Part shown: in pieces, positions 42,806-54,900 of the stretch
Numbering within the stretch: the stretch's first letter is position 1
Layout: the number at the start of each line of letters is the position of its first letter
DNA from: Symbiodinium natans
Lineage: Eukaryota; Sar; Dinophyceae; Suessiales; Symbiodiniaceae
Reading direction: 5' to 3'
NCBI GenBank assembly: GCA_905221605.1
Contig: CAJNDS010001013.1
Coordinates: 498,001-562,000, forward strand
DNA: 64,000 bases
Notes under the pieces: model-generated
The model's input: only the letters and a program-made list of their open reading frames with translations
What the model was told of the DNA's origin: nothing
Database searches by the model: none
Position numbers and translations under genes: made by a program

Positions 42806-45800
42806 CTAGGTTCTAGCGGCAAGTGTTTCAAAGCCCTTTGCCTGACCCTAAACCCTAACCCCTAAACCCTGAACCCTAAACCCATTTTTCTCTAAGCCCT
42901 AAACCCCTCAACCTTGCACCCCGAAAGCCCCGAAACCCCAAAAAACCCTAGACCCTAGACCAAGACAAAACCTAAACGACCCGAAATCCTGAAACCTGAA
43001 TTCCGATTCCACTAAACCCTGAAACCCTACAGGCCCTACACCCTTGCAACCCTAAACCCTAAACCCTAAACCTGCTCCCCCTGCCTTCCAAAAGAGCAGC
43101 GTATGTCCGAGCGCTTCCGGCCTGATCAGGGTTCAGGGGACAGGGTTTCGGGTTTCCAAACATAACAGAGTCTTAGACCCAGGAGTAACCTAGGAATAAG
43201 AAGGGCGCCCTGTTTGCTTCTAAGGGGACTATAAGGGAACCCCAACCCTAAAAAAAGGAAATAAGGCCTACTCCGGGTCCTAGAATCCTAAACCCTAAAC
43301 CCTAAACCCTAAACCAAGGCTCAAAAGGTCATTTCTGGTTCTGCTGTGTCTGCCATGGTTGTCGTACTAGGGACCAGGGGGCTGCAGTCCCCAAAAGTAG
43401 ACGAGGGAGCGCAGCCCTCAACCCTAAGTTCTGACCGGGTTTAGGGTTTAGGGTTTAGGGTTTATATAAGCCCTAAGCCCCTGGGCCTTCAGCCCAAAGC
43501 CCTGCAGGTTCTTGGGGTGTAGGTTCAGAGGGCTTAGGTCCTGAGGGGAAAGGCTTCGGTGTTTAGACTCATCTACCCGCGGACCGTGTGAACTCAAAGT
43601 GCAAGGGCTTCGGGTCTAGGGTTTAGGGTTTAGGGTTTAGGGTTTAGGGTAGGTCTTTCTGGAACTTCGGTCTTCCAAAACCCTCCTAAACAAGCCCCCA
43701 GACTCCGAAACCCCTAAACACTAAACCCCAGACAAAAGAATCCAAACACTCTACTTAGTGACTTTGGGGGGGCCGGGAATGTACATGAGTTGATATACTC
43801 ACATAAACTGCATGTGCAAGGCGAGGGAACGTAGAAACAGAGGTGGTTTATAGGCTGCGTGGCCAAATCATGTAGGGTGATGTAAGTGGTCTTTCGCGTC
43901 ATATACAGGGCGATAAACAGGTTCAGATGAAGTAGGGTATATATTTCTTGTACCTTGAAGAGGACACCAGGCATATACACTCACCAATATTAAAAGGGAA
44001 CCTTGTATACACTCACCAAAAACAGAAATTCAGAAATATATACCCTACTTCATATGGGGCTAGATGCCCATGGAACAACTTTGCAAGATTCCAGATCGAA
44101 AGAAAGCCAACTTAAACAATACACCTTAAAGCCCTAAAGCTTGGGATGGTTCCTCTTTATACTAACAGTCCTTAATAGGGACTCTAGTACCCCCTATTAG
44201 AATCCCTATTAAGGACTGCTAGTTATAGGGGGAACATCCCAACCAAAAACCCTGAAACCCCAAAAGCCTCAAACCCTAGAACCCGAAAAGCCTAACCTGC
44301 AACGGTGAAAGCCCTAAAGCCCTAAAACCCTACAACCCTAAAGCCAAAAAGACAAAAGACCTAAACAACAAATAAAAATGCAAAAGCCAAAAAGGCCAAA
44401 CCAACAAACCCCCAAACCACAAACCCCAAACCACAAACCCTAAACCCTAAACCCTAAACCCTAAACTCTCACGTCTCGGCAGCAGTAAGGACCTGGCTCC
44501 GGTTCCCCCTCTTCCTCCTGGGAGGGTGTAGCGTGTAGCTTACGAGCCTCATTCTACAGTTTTATTATGGCTATCATTACTAGTAGAATTATTGTTATAT
44601 ATATATGTACACATATGCATACATATACATACATATGTATGTATATATATACATATACTACGATAATTGTAATAAAAAAACACTTTCTAATTCAATGCAA
44701 GTATGACCCCCCCCCCCCCCCCCCCCCCCCCCCAACAAAAAAATCGGGAGGGTGTGGCTTTGGCCCCCACATCTGTCGAAAAGTCTCTTCAAGTGCAGGG
44801 CTTGCCCATCATGAGCCTAAACTCTAAACCCTAAACCCTAAACCCTAAACCCTAAACCCTAAACCCTAAACCCTGACTTCCAAGAACTGAACGCAGGATC
44901 CTGGACTTACAGGCTTTGTCCCAGCCAGCCCCTTATGCCTAAACCTGAACCTAACAACCCTAAAGGCGCTAAACCCTAAAACTCAAACCCTGAACCCTAC
45001 ACCTAAACACCCTAAACCCTGAACCGCAAACCCTTTCCCTAAAACCTGAACCTAACTACCCTAAAGCCCTAAACCCTAAAACCTGAACCCTAAACCCTAA
45101 ACCCTAAACGCCCTAAACTCTGAAGCCCCGGGTGTGGCTCCGGTCCTCCGTGTCAGATCCGAAGTGGCTGCTGTTCCTGCTGTTCCTGCTCTTGCGCCTG
45201 ACCCACAATCTTACGAGTGCTTCGGGTTTAGGGTTTAGGGTTTAGGGTTTAGGGGTAGGGTTTAGGGTTTAGGGTTTAGGGTTTAGGGCTTAGGGTTTAG
45301 GGTTTAGGGTTTAGGGTTTAGGGTTTAGGGTTTAGGGTTTAGGGTTTAGGGTTTAGGGTTTAGGGTTTGGGGTTTAGGGTTTGGGGTTTAGGGGTTTAGG
45401 GTTTAGGGTTTATAGGGTTTAGGGTTTAGGGTTTAGGGTTTAGGGTTTAGGGTTTAGGGTTTAGAGTTTAGGGTTTAGGGTTTAGGGTTTAGGGTTTAGG
45501 GCTGGGCAGCTCCGCCACAGTTCTCCCCGAAACCCTAAACTCCAAACCCTATACCCCAAAAGACACAAACAAGGCATTCCCCTGCCTTGGTTCGGCTTTG
45601 CTGCTCTTTTTCCTGCAAGCAGCTAGTCTCGAATCCAGGGACCAAGGGGGGCTCGAGGCTCAGAGGGTTTAAGTAGGGTTTAGGGCTTAAGGCAACCCTA
45701 ACTGAACTCTGCACCCCAAACCCCAAACCCTATACTCCCTCCTTCTCTCTCCTAGGCTTCAGATTTCAGGTTTTGGGGTTTAGGCCCCCCTTAACTTTAA

Positions 45801-47321
45801 TCATTTTTCCGGCCGAGGCGAAATTTAGAATGCCGGGGGGGGGGGGGGCGTTTTAGTAGTAGGGGGAGGGGATTATTACGAACCCTGAGCTCCAAACCCC
45901 ATGAAGCCCCATGCCCTAACCCTGAACTGAAAAATCCGACCCTGAGGCCCTGCGCCCTAAACCCTAAACCCTAAACCCTAAACCCTAAACCCCAAACCCT
46001 AAACCCTAAACCCTAAACCCTAAACCCTAAACCCTAAACCCTAAACCCCAAACCCTAAACCCTAAACCCTAAGTGCGGGCACCGCCATCCTGCGGTCAGG
46101 AGGGGGACCACACATCGCCTGCCGAAAAGGCTAGGGCAGTGAACCGCATAGGAGTCTCACACAAGGGACCCCGCAAGAGGGTTTAGGGTTTAGGGTTTAG
46201 GGTTTAGGGTTTAAGGTTTGGGGTTTGGGGTTTTAGGGTTTAAGGTCTAAGCTGAGGGGTTTTCGCCCCCCCCCCCCCCCATATTACAATTGAAGGCACC
46301 GGTACCATTCCTTTAGTTCGCTCCTTTTAAGTAGATTAAGGCAAAAGAAACGCTGAGGGGTTCGAATGGGTAGGTGGGGGGATATATTGTGAGCTCACAT
46401 ATGTGAGCGTTCAGGGCAGTTTATTACTCACGGTTAAGCAGGCTGAGCTGACACAACGCTGTGGATGTGGATGTCAAGCCTCGCACGACTAGTGCATTCA
46501 CTGACTCCCGAAAAAACACGACACCTATCCCTAAACCCTAAACCCTAAACCATGCAACTTCAGGAGCACTTCATTTGCAACTCTAGCCGACATCAAAGCT
46601 TGGCTGACTTCTGAACCCCTTGGCTCCTTACGGTAGTTCTTCGACAACCCAAAAGGTGAAAGTCCAAAGAGCCAGCCAGAAGAAAGCCTATTAGTAACCA
46701 GAGGGTTTAGGGTTTAGGGTTTAGGGTTTAGGGTTTAGGGTTTAGGGTTTAGGGTTTAGGGTTTAGGGTTTAGCATTCACGTAAGGGGAACTAAAGGTGC
46801 TTTACCTGTTTAGAAGCCGACTCACTCCATGTTGCACCGTCAAAGCTCGCCTCACGCAAGGCGGCGAGTGCATCTTCAAGACACTGCGGGTCCTTCCATG
46901 AACCAGAAGGACCAGGCAAGGATTCAACAACTGTTCTCAAAGTTCAGGGCGTTGCATTCGAGGAGTAGAGCCGTGCGGAAACTCGACATGCAGCCGAACT
47001 TCGCATGTGGGTGAGAATGCTCTTGGTTGGATGAAACTGGTTGTGCAGCCGAGTAAAAGGCACTAGAAACCTGTCGCAACGCCGTCAAGCATGTCCGCAC
47101 CTGGAATCTATCTGTTTGCTTCAAATGCATCTGATGTGCACGTATGCAACTAGAATGGCCCTTACAAAACCCAAAACCCTAAGCCCCAAACCCCAAAACC
47201 TAAACCCTAAACCCCAGATCTAAAGAGCTGTAATACCTGCCCCCGAAGGACCATCGAACAGAAAGCAGCGTCCTCGATCACTGGCTGCTGTCCTGTGCCT
47301 TCGTTGGGCTTCTTGGCCTGG
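42806..47321 (-). CDS. Gene C: nine-exon model, product unknown
   Basis: Exons in transcript order: 47237-47321, 46806-46930, 46083-46130, 45567-45612, 45119-45219, 44473-44517, 43315-43366, 43072-43121, 42806-42841 (TAG). From 46806 down all phases match. The best exon is 46806-46930: acceptor GAGAACAG, peptide VESLPGPSGSWKDPQCLEDA continuing LAALREASFDGATWSESASK, donor CAG|GTAAAG. Others read KKPNEGTGQQPVIEDAAFCS, EKEQQSRTKAGECL, EEEGEPEPGPYCCRD and RKRSDIRCSFGRQGEQ. Donors at 45119, 43315 and 43072 are the telomeric unit itself (GTTTAGGG). Join 47237 to 46930 is out of phase, so an exon between them is missing or the start lies elsewhere (46950-47110 is open). No known domain. The gene ends just before the rRNA-like insertion at 42.0-42.6 kb. 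Confidence 0.5.
43176..43283. repeat. Palindromic element family C
   Basis: GACCCAGGAGTAACCTAGGA ... GGCCTACTCCGGGTCCTAG; CCCTAAACC units begin 8 bp later. Confidence 0.8.
43925..44056. repeat. Palindromic element family H
   Basis: Second copy, ATGAAGTAGGGTATATATTT ... ATATACCCTACTTCATAT. Confidence 0.85.
44141..44242. repeat. Palindromic element family A
   Basis: Complete copy; TTGGGATGGTTCCTC replaces the usual left end. Confidence 0.85.
45224..45500 (+). repeat. (TTTAGGG)n array
   Basis: About 38 units with variants; starts at the 45119-45219 exon boundary. Confidence 0.9.
45957..46071 (+). repeat. (CCCTAAA)n array
   Basis: About 16 units with CCCCAAA variants; ends at the donor of 46083-46130. 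Confidence 0.9.
46598..46690. repeat. Dispersed repeat, copy 2
   Basis: CTTGGCTGACTTCTGAACCC ... AAGAGCCAGCCAGAAGAAAG; same order of blocks as at 6.33 kb, 40 kb apart. Confidence 0.65.
46705..46773 (+). repeat. (TTTAGGG)n array
   Basis: About 10 perfect units. Confidence 0.9.
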
Positions 47322-47842
47322 CTCGCGAGCTTAGGGTTTAGGCAGCTTAAGGTTTAAGGGTATAGGGTTTAGGGATACCTTAGGGATACTCGGCGGTTTA
47401 GGGTGTACTAAGGGTTTAGGGTTTAAGGGTTTGGGAGCTTAGGGTTTACGGTGATATTGTGGTTTACTGCTTAGCCCAGTGGCCTGGAGGTTGGGTTATC
47501 AGGGTCCCACAGGTGCCCTTCGTGGTTCACTCAGAGAAAGTGCTGGGACTTGGGAGAAGATAGGGTTTATAGGGTCTAGGGCTTAGGGTTTAGGGTTTAG
47601 GGTTTGTGGTTTATGGTTTGTGGTTTAGCGTTTGGGTTTATCGAGGGGTTTAGGGTTTAGGGTTTGCACACGGTCTCTGCCAAGAAAGGCTGACGTGATT
47701 GCTGCTAGAAGATACAGGTTGTCGAACTGCAATCTGGTCTTGCAAGCAAGCAGAGGTTTGGTTGTGCACTTGTCGGTTGTCCCAGTCACCTTCTTAGACT
47801 ACACCCTAAAAACCTAAACCCCAACCCCAAACTCCAATCCCT

Positions 47843-48020
47843 AAACCCCAACACTAGCCAGATGGCGGATGAATCGAGCAGCCACCTAAGCCCCAATGCA
47901 GGGGCCTGTCGCTTTTGCGGCAGGATGGGTGCCAGGTGGGGCTCGCGGGCGCGCTCGGCACGAAGCGGCCATACCTGGGATAGGAAAGCGCGCGCCGTGC
48001 CAGAGGAACGCCGCCAGGTG
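47843..48020 (-). CDS. Exon-like open frame, unknown
   Basis: The minus strand reads LTWRRSSGTARAFLSQ and then either a donor (CAG|GTATGG) or continues as VWPLRAERAREPHLAPILPQ and on to LGLRWLLDSS. GC-rich unique sequence, flanked at high coordinates by a TA-rich microsatellite (48090-48180). Confidence 0.35.
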
Positions 48021-48469
48021 AGCCAATAAAAACCATCGTTCATCAAACTGCTTGCTGAAATTATAATTCCTTTGGGTTTTGGCTCTTATACTTACACATA
48101 CATATATATATATATATGTATGCACCTATATATATATACATATGTATGTATATATATATATATATATATACATAGATATACACACACCTACTGCCGCACA
48201 AGCTTCAACCAAAAACGAACACCTTACACATGAACGATGCAGCCGGCAGTGGTGTGTTTGATTCGTCTGGGAAGGCGATAGCCTGCAGCATACCAACCAG
48301 CTTGGGACGGCAATGTTTCGGTACATGCTGACCCGCGCTTGTACTTGTGCTGCAAGCTCGCTTCTTGTTTGTTGCTGGATATGTCTTCCCTTTGTGTTAG
48401 GGTCTGCATTGTGCTTTGTTCGTACTGCCAAAGCACTTCACACTTCTCCGAAGCCGCGGGGGCTGGCCA

Positions 48470-48610
48470 TTATGCCTCACCCTTGTCGCCTTGCTCCACC
48501 TTGTCGCCCTTGCTTCGCGTGGTGCGCCTTCGGGTTGTTGCGTCGTACGGTACTTCGCTCAGGTCGCCTTGCCTCTGCGTTGCAACCTCGGTAACTTGGC
48601 TCCCGCATAC
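48470..48610 (-). CDS. Terminal exon with Gly-Asp-Lys repeats, unknown
   Basis: The minus frame ends GDLSEVPYDATTRRRTTRSK followed by GDKVEQGDKGEA and TAA at 48470-48472. The end is an imperfect repeat of GDK(V/G)E. The frame is open upstream to 48892 through a low-complexity Pro-rich stretch, but that part (GGGGAAGGGG-type DNA) is probably not exon. The exon start near 48610 is uncertain. Confidence 0.3.
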   Translation of the reverse strand, partial: VCGSQVTEVATQRQGDLSEVPYDATTRRRTTRSKGDKVEQGDKGEA

Positions 48611-49407
48611 TAGAGCGCAGACAGTTTCGGCACCGGCACATCCATAAGTTGCCCAGCAATCCTCTTTTGATATGCTATGTTTGTTTGTCCGCAGTGGCAG
48701 CCCCATCGTCTTCAATTCGCATCCCTGTGGAAGCGCGCAAGAAGTGAGGGGGAAGAGGATAGGGGATGAAGGGGCAGGCAAGGGAAGGGGACGGGGAAGG
48801 GGTAAGTTAATTGGTGGGGGGTGGGTAGAGGGTTGGGTGCAGGGTGAGCGAGTGGGGATCAAGGGGGGTATGAAGTTGGTATCCGACGGCATTGCAGCAT
48901 GACAGGAACAATCGAACAGAAGCCGAAACCCTCAGCAAGAGGGCACCAGACGCGGCGCAGAATAGGAAAAGGACGTCCAGAATACAACTTAATGCCCAGC
49001 CCAAACCGGCTGAATCGGTGAATGTGCACTTCCTCTGACTGACCCCCGCAAACAGTCACGAAGGAATTTAGGTGACGTTGGCAGGCCGGGGCGCTGTTGA
49101 ACCACTCATGCTGGCAGAACATCCCCACGAACACACACACACAGAGAGGCCCAAACAGATTCTTACTCACACAGATTCACAAATATCGTATTCACAAACC
49201 CATGCAGTATCAATCACTGCGCCCAGGCAGCACAGGCAGGGGATTTCCGGCTGGTAACATGCAACACATGGCCGTTCTTGTTGCGCAGATCCACAAACTC
49301 TTGAGCAAGAGTCTTTTTCTGGAATTGCGCCCCCTGCGAACGAGATTGAACTGGCAACCTTCCGAAGCATGCTTGGAACACTCTGAGTCACGTAAGTAAT
49401 GGTAATA

Positions 49408-49728
49408 CTATCGAAACCACGATCGAGCATTATGAAAATAATGCGCCTGGAGAGCACGTGTGTACGCCGCGACCTGTTGAGATCCGGCGTCGAGGATGAC
49501 AGCCGCCGTTGCTGTTTGCACGAGGGGTCCGGAGACCTTCGCTACGATGGAGTTACCTGGGGCTACGCTCGCGTAGTTGCTTGGCCGCGGCGCATGCTCG
49601 AGCAACTCGCACTTAATCTGTTTTGTCTGGGCTCGAGACGATCGCTTAAGAGCTGGTGCATTTCTACTGTTGCATCCTTCTCGTCGCTCTGCAGTCGTAA
49701 GCGGCCACTGCAACTGAAACTGAAGCAT
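49408..49728 (-). CDS. Open frame of about 106 codons, possible exon(s), unknown
   Basis: The minus frame is open from 49728 to 49408 (internal peptide ASVAPGNSIVAKVSGPLVQT). It lies just downstream of the 49747-50224 model in the same repeat-poor block. A plus-strand frame of 159 codons overlaps it (49399-49878). Neither has a recognisable domain. I prefer minus because the surrounding models run that way. Confidence 0.2.
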   Translation of the reverse strand: MLQFQLQWPLTTAERREGCNSRNAPALKRSSRAQTKQIKCELLEHAPRPSNYASVAPGNSIVAKVSGPLVQTATAAVILDAGSQQVAAYTRALQAHYFHNARSWFR

Positions 49729-49746
49729 TCAGTATGTGCCGGAAGT

Positions 49747-50224
49747 TTAGGAGCGCAGGAACACGTAGTGAAGACTGGTCACTGGTCTGTGGACCCTGGA
49801 CGCCAAAGCGTGACACTGGTTCTGGCAGGCTTGGACGGGCTTGAAGCTGTCAAATATAGTCAGCATGTAACGGACTAGAATTTGACATGCACCCAAGCAG
49901 CTCAAATTCGAGCCCAAGCACTGTCCGCCAGCCCAAATCGTATGGGCCCCATTTCCTGCCAATCTTAACAATGATGTTCTCGCATGCTTCTGCCAATCAG
50001 GGTCATGACGGCGCGGCCCAGGTTCTTGCTTCTCTGATCGCTGTCCATCCTGAAGTTTACGCGCATGCCTTTCTTCGACTTTTGGGTATTTACGGGGTAT
50101 CTCTCAGCTGCCTCTGGGAGCGGCTGCAGGTGCCCTACAGCACATGTGCATTTGAGGGCAAAACGTTGTCGCGAAGTGCAAGTTGTCGGCGCCGACCGGA
50201 AATTCGGCAAACCCACAAATGATC
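49747..50224 (-). CDS. Two-exon gene fragment, product unknown
   Basis: Exon 50094-50224 follows GGCTCAG and reads SFVGLPNFRSAPTTCTSRQR... to EAAERYP, then donor GTAAAT. A 44-nt intron (50050-50093) ends AACTTCAG. In phase, the next frame 50049-49747 is open for 100 codons (DGQRSEKQEPGPRRHDPDWQ ... LHYVFLRS) to a stop. This block has almost no telomeric repeats or palindromic elements. The plus strand is open over the same bases (49887-50222), which I treat as a shadow because the minus reading has a canonical short intron. An internal splice site in the second exon is possible (GT after residues AGGQ). No family recognised. Confidence 0.45.
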
Positions 50225-51223
50225 CTGAGCCGAGATCTTCGCGCCGCACCTAAGCGATTATCACGCAGGCCATCACTCACAGTCACGAACCAAGTTGGCA
50301 CGAAGCTCCCCTAGCAAACTGCCAAACCGCTGTAGCGTGAAACGCGTTCGGAGTGAAGGATTTCACGTATCGAGTAGGAGTGCCAGGCTTGGGAAAGTCT
50401 AGGACCTCAGACTCTTCGGGGGTTAGGAGTCTGTTATACTAAAAAGAGGACATGGAAAGACAACTCATAAGTAGACTTCGTAGGGCCCACAGCCGAACCA
50501 GGGGTCTGAAGCAACAGCCTGGCGGCTTGAGGGAACCGCAAAGCAACGGAGCAACAGAGGGCACGGAGCAGCAAAGGGCTTAGGGTTTAGAAGATCTAGG
50601 GCTTTAGGGCTTTTTGCTTTTTGGAGTTTAGAAATTTCTAGGGTTTTTACGATCTGTCGGGTTTAGGATTTCTTCAGCTTAAGAACTGTAAGGGCCTTGG
50701 AAATTCCTAGATACTCTGGAAGTTCTCCATTATGTATCCGCCACCGGCAGGGCGTGAAGCCCTGCAACCTAGCAGGATGCATGCGTGATCTTGATTGCAC
50801 ATGGAACAAGGGCCCTCGTCTTACGAGACGAAAAACTTTAGGACCTGCATGGGACTATCATGTGACCCGGGGAGCCCTAAACCCTAAACCCTAAACCGAA
50901 TGCTTCTTGGCTCAACATGTCCTGACACCGGCTGGTGGCTGCTTATGACATAGCTCAATTTTCCATGGTATGGCTTTATGGTACTGTGACAGAAAGGGCC
51001 TCCGTGTTGAATCCTAATTATGGTAGCATAGTGGAGCTGCCAGGCCCTAGCTCCATCCCCCGAAACATGAACTCATGTTAGCCCGAATTCCACTTGAGGA
51101 CTCAAAAGTGGAGGTTCCTAGACGTTTTTGCCTTAAAGTGTTTAGGTGTGAGGTCCTATTCTGCAAGGCCCAGTTGCCCATGAAGCTTCATCGGATGCCT
51201 TCTGAGCACGGCTTGTAGCCGTT

Positions 51224-51340
51224 CAGGGTTTAGGGTTTAGGGCGTACCCACATTGTAGCCGCTCGGGGTTTAGGGTTTAGGGCTAGCCCTAAACCCTAAA
51301 CCCTAAACCCTAAACCCTAAACCCTAAAACCCTAAACCCA
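51224..51340 (+). repeat. Head-to-head telomeric junction
   Basis: GGGTTTAGGGCTAGCCCTAAA at 51275-51295 joins TTTAGGG to CCCTAAA through CTAG. A 25-bp segment (GTAGCCG.TC.GGGTTTAGGG) is repeated just before it. Confidence 0.85.
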
Positions 51341-51465
51341 CACGAAGAAGCACCCAAATCCCCGGGGCCATGGCCGGCACTTGTACCCCCAAGTCTTCCG
51401 AAAAAGGCTTAAGGTGCGCCTGAAAACTCACATTAAGAACCCAGATAGCCCTAAACCCTGAACCC

Positions 51466-51599
51466 TACTTGAAGGTTCATGGTACGTACTAACCAATAAT
51501 AACTGTACTTATAACCCCACTTCTAGGGGTTATCCCAATTAAAAGTAGGGTTATAAGCCCAGTTATGAGTGGTTATTAAGTCCCATGAACCTCCAAGTA
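51466..51599. repeat. Palindromic element family B
   Basis: Complete copy with a shortened interior; preceded by AACCC. Confidence 0.85.
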
Positions 51600-51851
51600 G
51601 TAGCATTAAGAGTCCCCGTAGCCGTACGAAATATGGAACGTTCATTATTTGAGCTCTTGTGAAAGGTTTGTGAGACCCCTATAATTTATAAAGGGATATC
51701 TACACAGATGTTAAGATTGTCTCAGAGGGTGTGTGTGTATATGCAAATATGAACATGTCTCTATACATATATACATGTAATAATTCTGAACTTCATGTAT
51801 GCTGGCTCTGGGCAGGGTTCATGGGGTGAGCATGATGTTTGCAATTTCTGC

Positions 51852-51910
51852 AGGACCGCACAATGCTTCAGGGAGCAGGGTCTGAAGTACCATCCGGACA
51901 AGAAGAACGA
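51852..51910 (+). CDS. J-domain-like exon fragment (DnaJ HPD motif), opposite strand
   Basis: After a good acceptor (TTTGCAATTTCTGCAG) the plus strand reads RTAQCFREQGLKYHPDKKNE, which matches the helix II-HPD loop of DnaJ/Hsp40 J-domains (consensus like YR.LALKYHPDKN). No neighbouring plus-strand exon carrying the rest of a J-domain was found, and the frame runs into CCCTAA-type sequence. The minus strand is also open here (TLLPEALCGPAEIANIMLTP then TGA, after TACTTCAG), so a chance match or an antisense gene fragment are both possible. Confidence 0.35.
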
Positions 51911-51963
51911 AACCCTAACAACTAAACCCTAGACGCGAAACCCTGATGAGCAAACCCCAACCC

Positions 51964-54900
51964 TCAGATCTCCTTAACGAGGAGTGAGGGTAGGCCAGGA
52001 TGTAGGATTGAGGGCTTTGCTGCGCACATCCCTGGGCACATCCTTGCAGTTCTCCCAGCACGGTTTGGGTTTAGGGTTTAGGGTTTAGGATTTAGAGTTG
52101 AGGGTTCATTGATTGTTCAAACCCGGGGAAACCTGATGTTGAACAAAAAGCACCTGGTGTTTCCTCGAGTCCCCCAAGGAATTGGGCGAAACTCGAAACC
52201 CTAAACCCTCTGGGCCCTAGACCCTCCTTGACGGAAAGAAGGAAGCCGCCGAGGGGATTCTTTTGAATCCTAGAAGCCGCGAAAAACGAAGGGTGAAAAT
52301 CCTAGCAGCCCGGAACCCTAAGCCCTAAAGCCCCAAAACCCTAAATCCTAAACCCCTGAAACCCTTAAAGCCCTAAACCCTAAACCCTAAACCCTAAACC
52401 CTAAACCCTAAGCCCTAGAGCCCAATGCCCAAACATCCAGTCCCTGCCTGTCCGCGGCCCTGTGCCCCTGGCACAGGCCTTGAGCTGTGAACCCTAAACC
52501 CTAAAAAGCCTAAACAACCCTAAACCCTAAACCCTAAGCCCTAAGCCCTAAGCCCTAAACCCTAAACCCTAAACCCTAAGCGCTGAGCCCTAACCCTGTT
52601 TTGCTTGGATTTGTAAGGGGGTCTGACCCTTAGAAAAGAGGATACGGGTAGTACTGGGCAGATGCAAACCCTAAACCCTACCCTAAACCCGAAGCCCGAA
52701 GCCCTAAGCCCTAATACCCCAGAGGACTCAGGGCTTGCTTCTGGTGGTCTCAGGGTAGTTCCCTGGTCCCTTAGTATAGGGCCCTTTCATGGGGACCCCT
52801 TATATGCGCCCTATATACGATAAAGCCCAAGAGCCCATACTTTAGAACTGTGTAGCAACCCGGAGAGGTGTTCTTTTATTGTTCAGGGTTTAGGGTTTAG
52901 GGTTTAGGGTTTAGGGCTTAGTGCGTGTTAGGCCTTTGTGTGAGGCCTTTCGGGCCTGGGTTTCAGGGCTTGGGGCTCGAGGGTGTTAAGGACCCCAAGG
53001 GTATCAATGCGGCATTCGAAGGCTTGGGGATGAATCCTTTCATATAGGGGCCGGAAGATTGCTAGTAACATTCACTTGCGGTCCCTGTGTAACTATACTA
53101 TAATAAGCCCCCGCCCCCCCCCCCCCCAAAAAAAAAAAAAAAAAAAAAACGATTCTAATGATTCAGGCCCCTGAAGTAGGTGGTTCAGGGTTTTGGGTTT
53201 CGGGCTTAAGGTTTGGGGGTTGGGGACCTGCAGTTGTTTATGGCTTCAGGTTCGACAAGGACAGGGCTAACTCGTTTAGGGCTTTATGGATCTAGGGCTT
53301 AGGGGTTTGGGGTGTCGGGTACTAGAGCTCAAGCACTACCTGTACGCAACTACTTACCACTATGTGTAGGTGTTCCTGTATATATTAGGGTTTATAGGGA
53401 GGGCCCATAAAAGCTGATAACGTATTCCAAAACAACCCAGTTCCCTTTCTTGGGGGGTGGGGGGTAACAAAAATAGAGCCCGCAAATAGTACCCCATGCT
53501 ACGATCCAATCGTCATTCCTAGGAACCCTTCAGGGGGATCTACGTTTTGGATCCTCCCAGGACTCTGGGTAGAGACCGAAGCCCAACAGTAGGTGCTGCT
53601 GAGAATACAACAATGTTGCTAATCTTTCCTTACTCCCCTCCCCCATTTGACATTAAACCCCTCCCTAAGCCCTTATGTTATCTACTCCCATCATAGCTAT
53701 ACTACAGAATTTTCTATGGGGGAGGGGGGGGGGGTGTATTTAATTATTGGGGGGTGGGGAGGGTTTAGTATCATGGGGGAGGCGATTGCTCTAGAAGACC
53801 AAACAAGCCCAAGGGCAAGCGCGCAGGAGCAGAGGGAACCGCTGGCATGCATTGGACACCAGTGGGCGAGAATTCCTGAAACCCGAAACCCGAAACCAAA
53901 GGCTTATTGGTGTTGAGAGCAATCCTGAGCAGTTTCCGGCCTTGCTCTTCTTTAAACCCTAAACCCCGAACCCCTAAACCTTAAACAAGGACATCTCCGT
54001 CATGATCTGTTGAAGCAGCCATTGGACGCTGCTGGGCCGCTGAGAGCCAGAATAGCTCAAGGCTTCAGTGGTTGGGCGTGGTTTACTTGGAGGCTCATTC
54101 GGGTAGTTCTAAGTAAGGTTACTAGTATGGTACACGGCACACTTATAAACCCATTTAGGAACTTATAGCCCTACTTTTTAGCTACCCGTGAACCTTCTCA
54201 AGTAGGGTTCACACCGAGGCACTGCGCACGGGAAGCCCCACATCCTGCAATTAAGGACAAGACCTTAAACTCTATAGGGGCTTCGCTTCTTGATAAGAGG
54301 CTTTACATTCCTTGCCCCAAAAAGAACTTCGTGTACCACTGGGGTGGGGGGGGGGGAGGGCTCAGGCTTGAAAAAGTTTTCTTTCGGCTTAGCAGAACCT
54401 CTTCTCGCCCTCAAAAAGCATTCACAACTACATGAGTTTAGTCTCGGGTTTGGATTGATAAGCCCCAAACCCCAAAGCCCACCGGCCCCAAACCCCGTCA
54501 ATCGATCCCCTAGACGGCCAACGCCTATTGTATGGGCTGCACAAATTCAAGGACAAATGCAGCAAAATACAGAGCACCAAACCCTAAAAACCCTAAAACC
54601 CCGAAAACCTTAAAAACCCGATAAACCCCTAAAAGCCCCTAAACACCCTAAAAACCCTGTAAACCCTAAAACCCTAAAACCCCCAGAAACCCTAAAACCC
54701 CGTAAACCCTGAGAACCCCATAAACCCTGAAAACCCTAAAAACCCCCAACCCCCCCCCCCCAAAAAAAAAAAAACCTAAAACCCCCACAAACCCTAAAGA
54801 CCCTATAAAGCCCCACAAAACCCCTAAAAACCCTAAAAGACCCTACACCACCCTACAAACCCCTGAACCCTGCCAACTCCTGGCACATTCTCATGCTTTT

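Noticed and set aside
48070-48100. Possible dinoflagellate spliced-leader remnant (TTTTGGCTC near 48077)
   Set aside because: Only about nine bases resemble the leader; the conserved CCATTTTGGCTCAAG is not present.
49887-50222. Plus-strand ORF of 111 codons
   Set aside because: The overlapping minus-strand reading has a canonical 44-nt intron and longer combined frame; plus frame treated as its shadow.
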